From Bacillota bacterium (GTDB lineage Bacteria > Bacillota > Bacilli > Alicyclobacillales > SLC66): a stretch of DNA of 6,295 nt. Both the position numbers and the translations under genes were made by a program. The stretch lies in NCBI GenBank assembly GCA_021821225.1, contig JAKACR010000167.1, positions 1 to 6,295 on the forward strand, written 5' to 3'. Below the pieces are notes generated by a model. That model was not told the DNA's origin, did no database searches, and worked only from the letters and a program-made list of their open reading frames with translations. This document shows, one piece after another, positions 5,650 through 6,295 of the stretch; the first letter of the stretch is position 1; each line of letters starts with the position of its first letter.

Positions 5650-5694
5650 GGAACCATGCAGGAAGGAACCATGCAGGAAGGAACCATGCAGGAA
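5650..5694 (+). repeat. Perfect 15-bp tandem repeat, three copies, over the rpsQ start
   Basis: The unit GGAACCATGCAGGAA occurs three times without a mismatch at 5650-5664, 5665-5679 and 5680-5694. Each unit contains an ATG (5656, 5671, 5686), and each junction makes AGGAAGGA, a weak SD-like stretch about 4 nt before the next ATG. In the rpsQ frame it encodes repeats of GTMQE. The length is a multiple of three, so copy-number changes keep the frame. Confidence 0.95.
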
Positions 5695-5952
5695 GTTCGC
5701 AGCGAGCGGAAGGTCCGCGTCGGCATGGTGGTCAGCGACAAGATGCAAAAGACCATCGTGGTGGCGGTGGAGACGACAAAACCGCATCCGCTTTACGGCA
5801 AACGTGTGAAGCATACGAAAAAATTCAAGGTGCACGACGAGCACAATGAGGCGAGAATCGGCGATACCGTGCGGATCATGGAAACGCGGCCGCTCAGCAA
5901 GGACAAATGCTGGCGCTTGCTTGAAATCACGCGGCGGGCCGATGTTCTCTAA
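5656..5952 (+). CDS. rpsQ: 30S ribosomal protein S17 with repeated N-terminus
   Basis: S17 is a primary 16S rRNA-binding protein with an OB fold. Signatures are [55 protein letters not shown] and the WRLLEI strand. Three in-frame ATGs are created by the tandem repeat: 5656 (98 residues), 5671 (93) and 5686 (88). I annotate 5656 because the only strong SD, GGGAGGTG (5639-5646), is 9 nt upstream of it. The 88-residue form is nearest to the 87 of B. subtilis, so residues 1-10 ([10 protein letters not shown]) are probably a repeat-made extension. A GTG at 5644 is inside the SD and unlikely. The true start, or a mix of starts, cannot be settled from sequence. Confidence 0.9.
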   Translation: MQEGTMQEGTMQEVRSERKVRVGMVVSDKMQKTIVVAVETTKPHPLYGKRVKHTKKFKVHDEHNEARIGDTVRIMETRPLSKDKCWRLLEITRRADVL

Positions 5953-5953
5953 A

Positions 5954-5986
5954 TCCGGAGCCGACGAGGTTCCAGGTAGTTCCGGA
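5954..5986 (+). other. Intercistronic stem-loop, rpsQ-rplN
   Basis: TCCGGAGC (5954-5961) can pair with GTTCCGGA (5979-5986) in eight pairs, one of them G-T, around a 17-nt loop. A smaller hairpin GGAA/TTCC (5997-6000 with 6006-6009) follows. The 89-nt gap also carries a short direct repeat GCCGATG (5991-5997 and 6019-6025). This is the weakest of the intercistronic structures. Confidence 0.3.
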
Positions 5987-6041
5987 CGACGCCGATGGAA
6001 GTTCGTTCCGGTCACGATGCCGATGAAAGGAGGAGTGCACG

Positions 6042-6295
6042 GTGATTCAACCGCAGACGCGTCTTGTGGTGGCTGACAATTCCGGCGCGAAGGAAATCAT
6101 GTGTTTCCGCGTGCTGGGGGGATCGAATCGCAAGACGGCAAGTATCGGCGATGTGATTGTGGCTTCTGTAAAAAACGCAACGCCCGGAGGCGTTGTCAAA
6201 AAAGGCGACGTGGTGCGCGCGGTGATCGTGCGCACGAAGCGCGCCGTCAGGCGTGCTGATGGTTCGTATATCCGGTTTGACGAGAATGCGGCGGT
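6042..6295 (+). CDS. rplN: 50S ribosomal protein L14 (partial, 3' end outside window)
   Basis: L14 binds 23S rRNA at the subunit interface, forms bridges to 16S rRNA, and is the docking site of the silencing factor RsfS. The visible 84 complete codons begin [20 protein letters not shown], followed by [40 protein letters not shown] and [14 protein letters not shown]; the family is usually about 122 residues, so roughly the last third is missing. The start is GTG 6042, 8 nt after AAAGGAGGA (6026-6034). It is the first gene of the spc part of the cluster, with no promoter or terminator visible between rpsQ and rplN, so the S10 and spc parts are probably co-transcribed here. Confidence 0.97.
   Translation, partial: MIQPQTRLVVADNSGAKEIMCFRVLGGSNRKTASIGDVIVASVKNATPGGVVKKGDVVRAVIVRTKRAVRRADGSYIRFDENAA

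Noticed and set aside
5644..5655. GTG 5644 as the rpsQ start
   Set aside because: It overlaps the SD GGGAGGTG, leaving no spacing; ATG 5656 is better placed.

Overview
The window holds the 5' part of a bacterial S10-spc ribosomal-protein operon, all on the + strand, in the canonical order rpsJ-rplC-rplD-rplW-rplB-rpsS-rplV-rpsC-rplP-rpmC-rpsQ-rplN. The last gene runs off the right edge. The proteins look like Bacillota, class Bacilli. S19, L16, L29 and S17 resemble Bacillus homologues over most of their length, Shine-Dalgarno (SD) sequences are strong and Gram-positive in type (AAAGGAGG), and half the genes start with GTG. The GC-rich codon use points to a high-GC Bacillales lineage, perhaps near Alicyclobacillaceae. 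That placement is inference from memory of the families and not a database result.

Layout. Positions 2-127 are the 3' end of a gene whose product ends like a type I signal peptidase. Positions 128-597 are non-coding. This stretch holds a perfect 12-bp inverted repeat (218-265), a likely sigma-A promoter (374-402) whose -10 box lies in the centre of a perfect 10-bp dyad (387-414), and a leader of about 190 nt that can fold into mutually exclusive hairpins. Positions 598-6295 are the twelve r-protein genes. The tuf gene that normally sits just upstream of rpsJ in Bacillus-type genomes is not in the window.

The genes act together: their products are parts of the 30S subunit (S10, S19, S3, S17) and the 50S subunit (L3, L4, L23, L2, L22, L16, L29, L14), and co-transcription supports balanced synthesis. 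S10 is also NusE, a transcription antitermination factor. Some junctions are tightly coupled: rplD/rplW overlap by 4 nt, rplP/rpmC by 38 nt, and rpmC and rpsQ are 19 nt apart. The seven wider gaps (52-102 nt) each contain a stem-loop upstream of the next SD.

The window is mostly ordinary housekeeping DNA, and I see no new enzyme system, mobile-element gene or CRISPR array. The points worth a second look are the dyad-centred promoter, the switch-like leader, the overlapping ATG/GTG at rpsJ, the missing tuf, the intercistronic hairpins, the long rplP/rpmC overlap, and a perfect 15-bp x 3 tandem repeat that triplicates the start codon of rpsQ.
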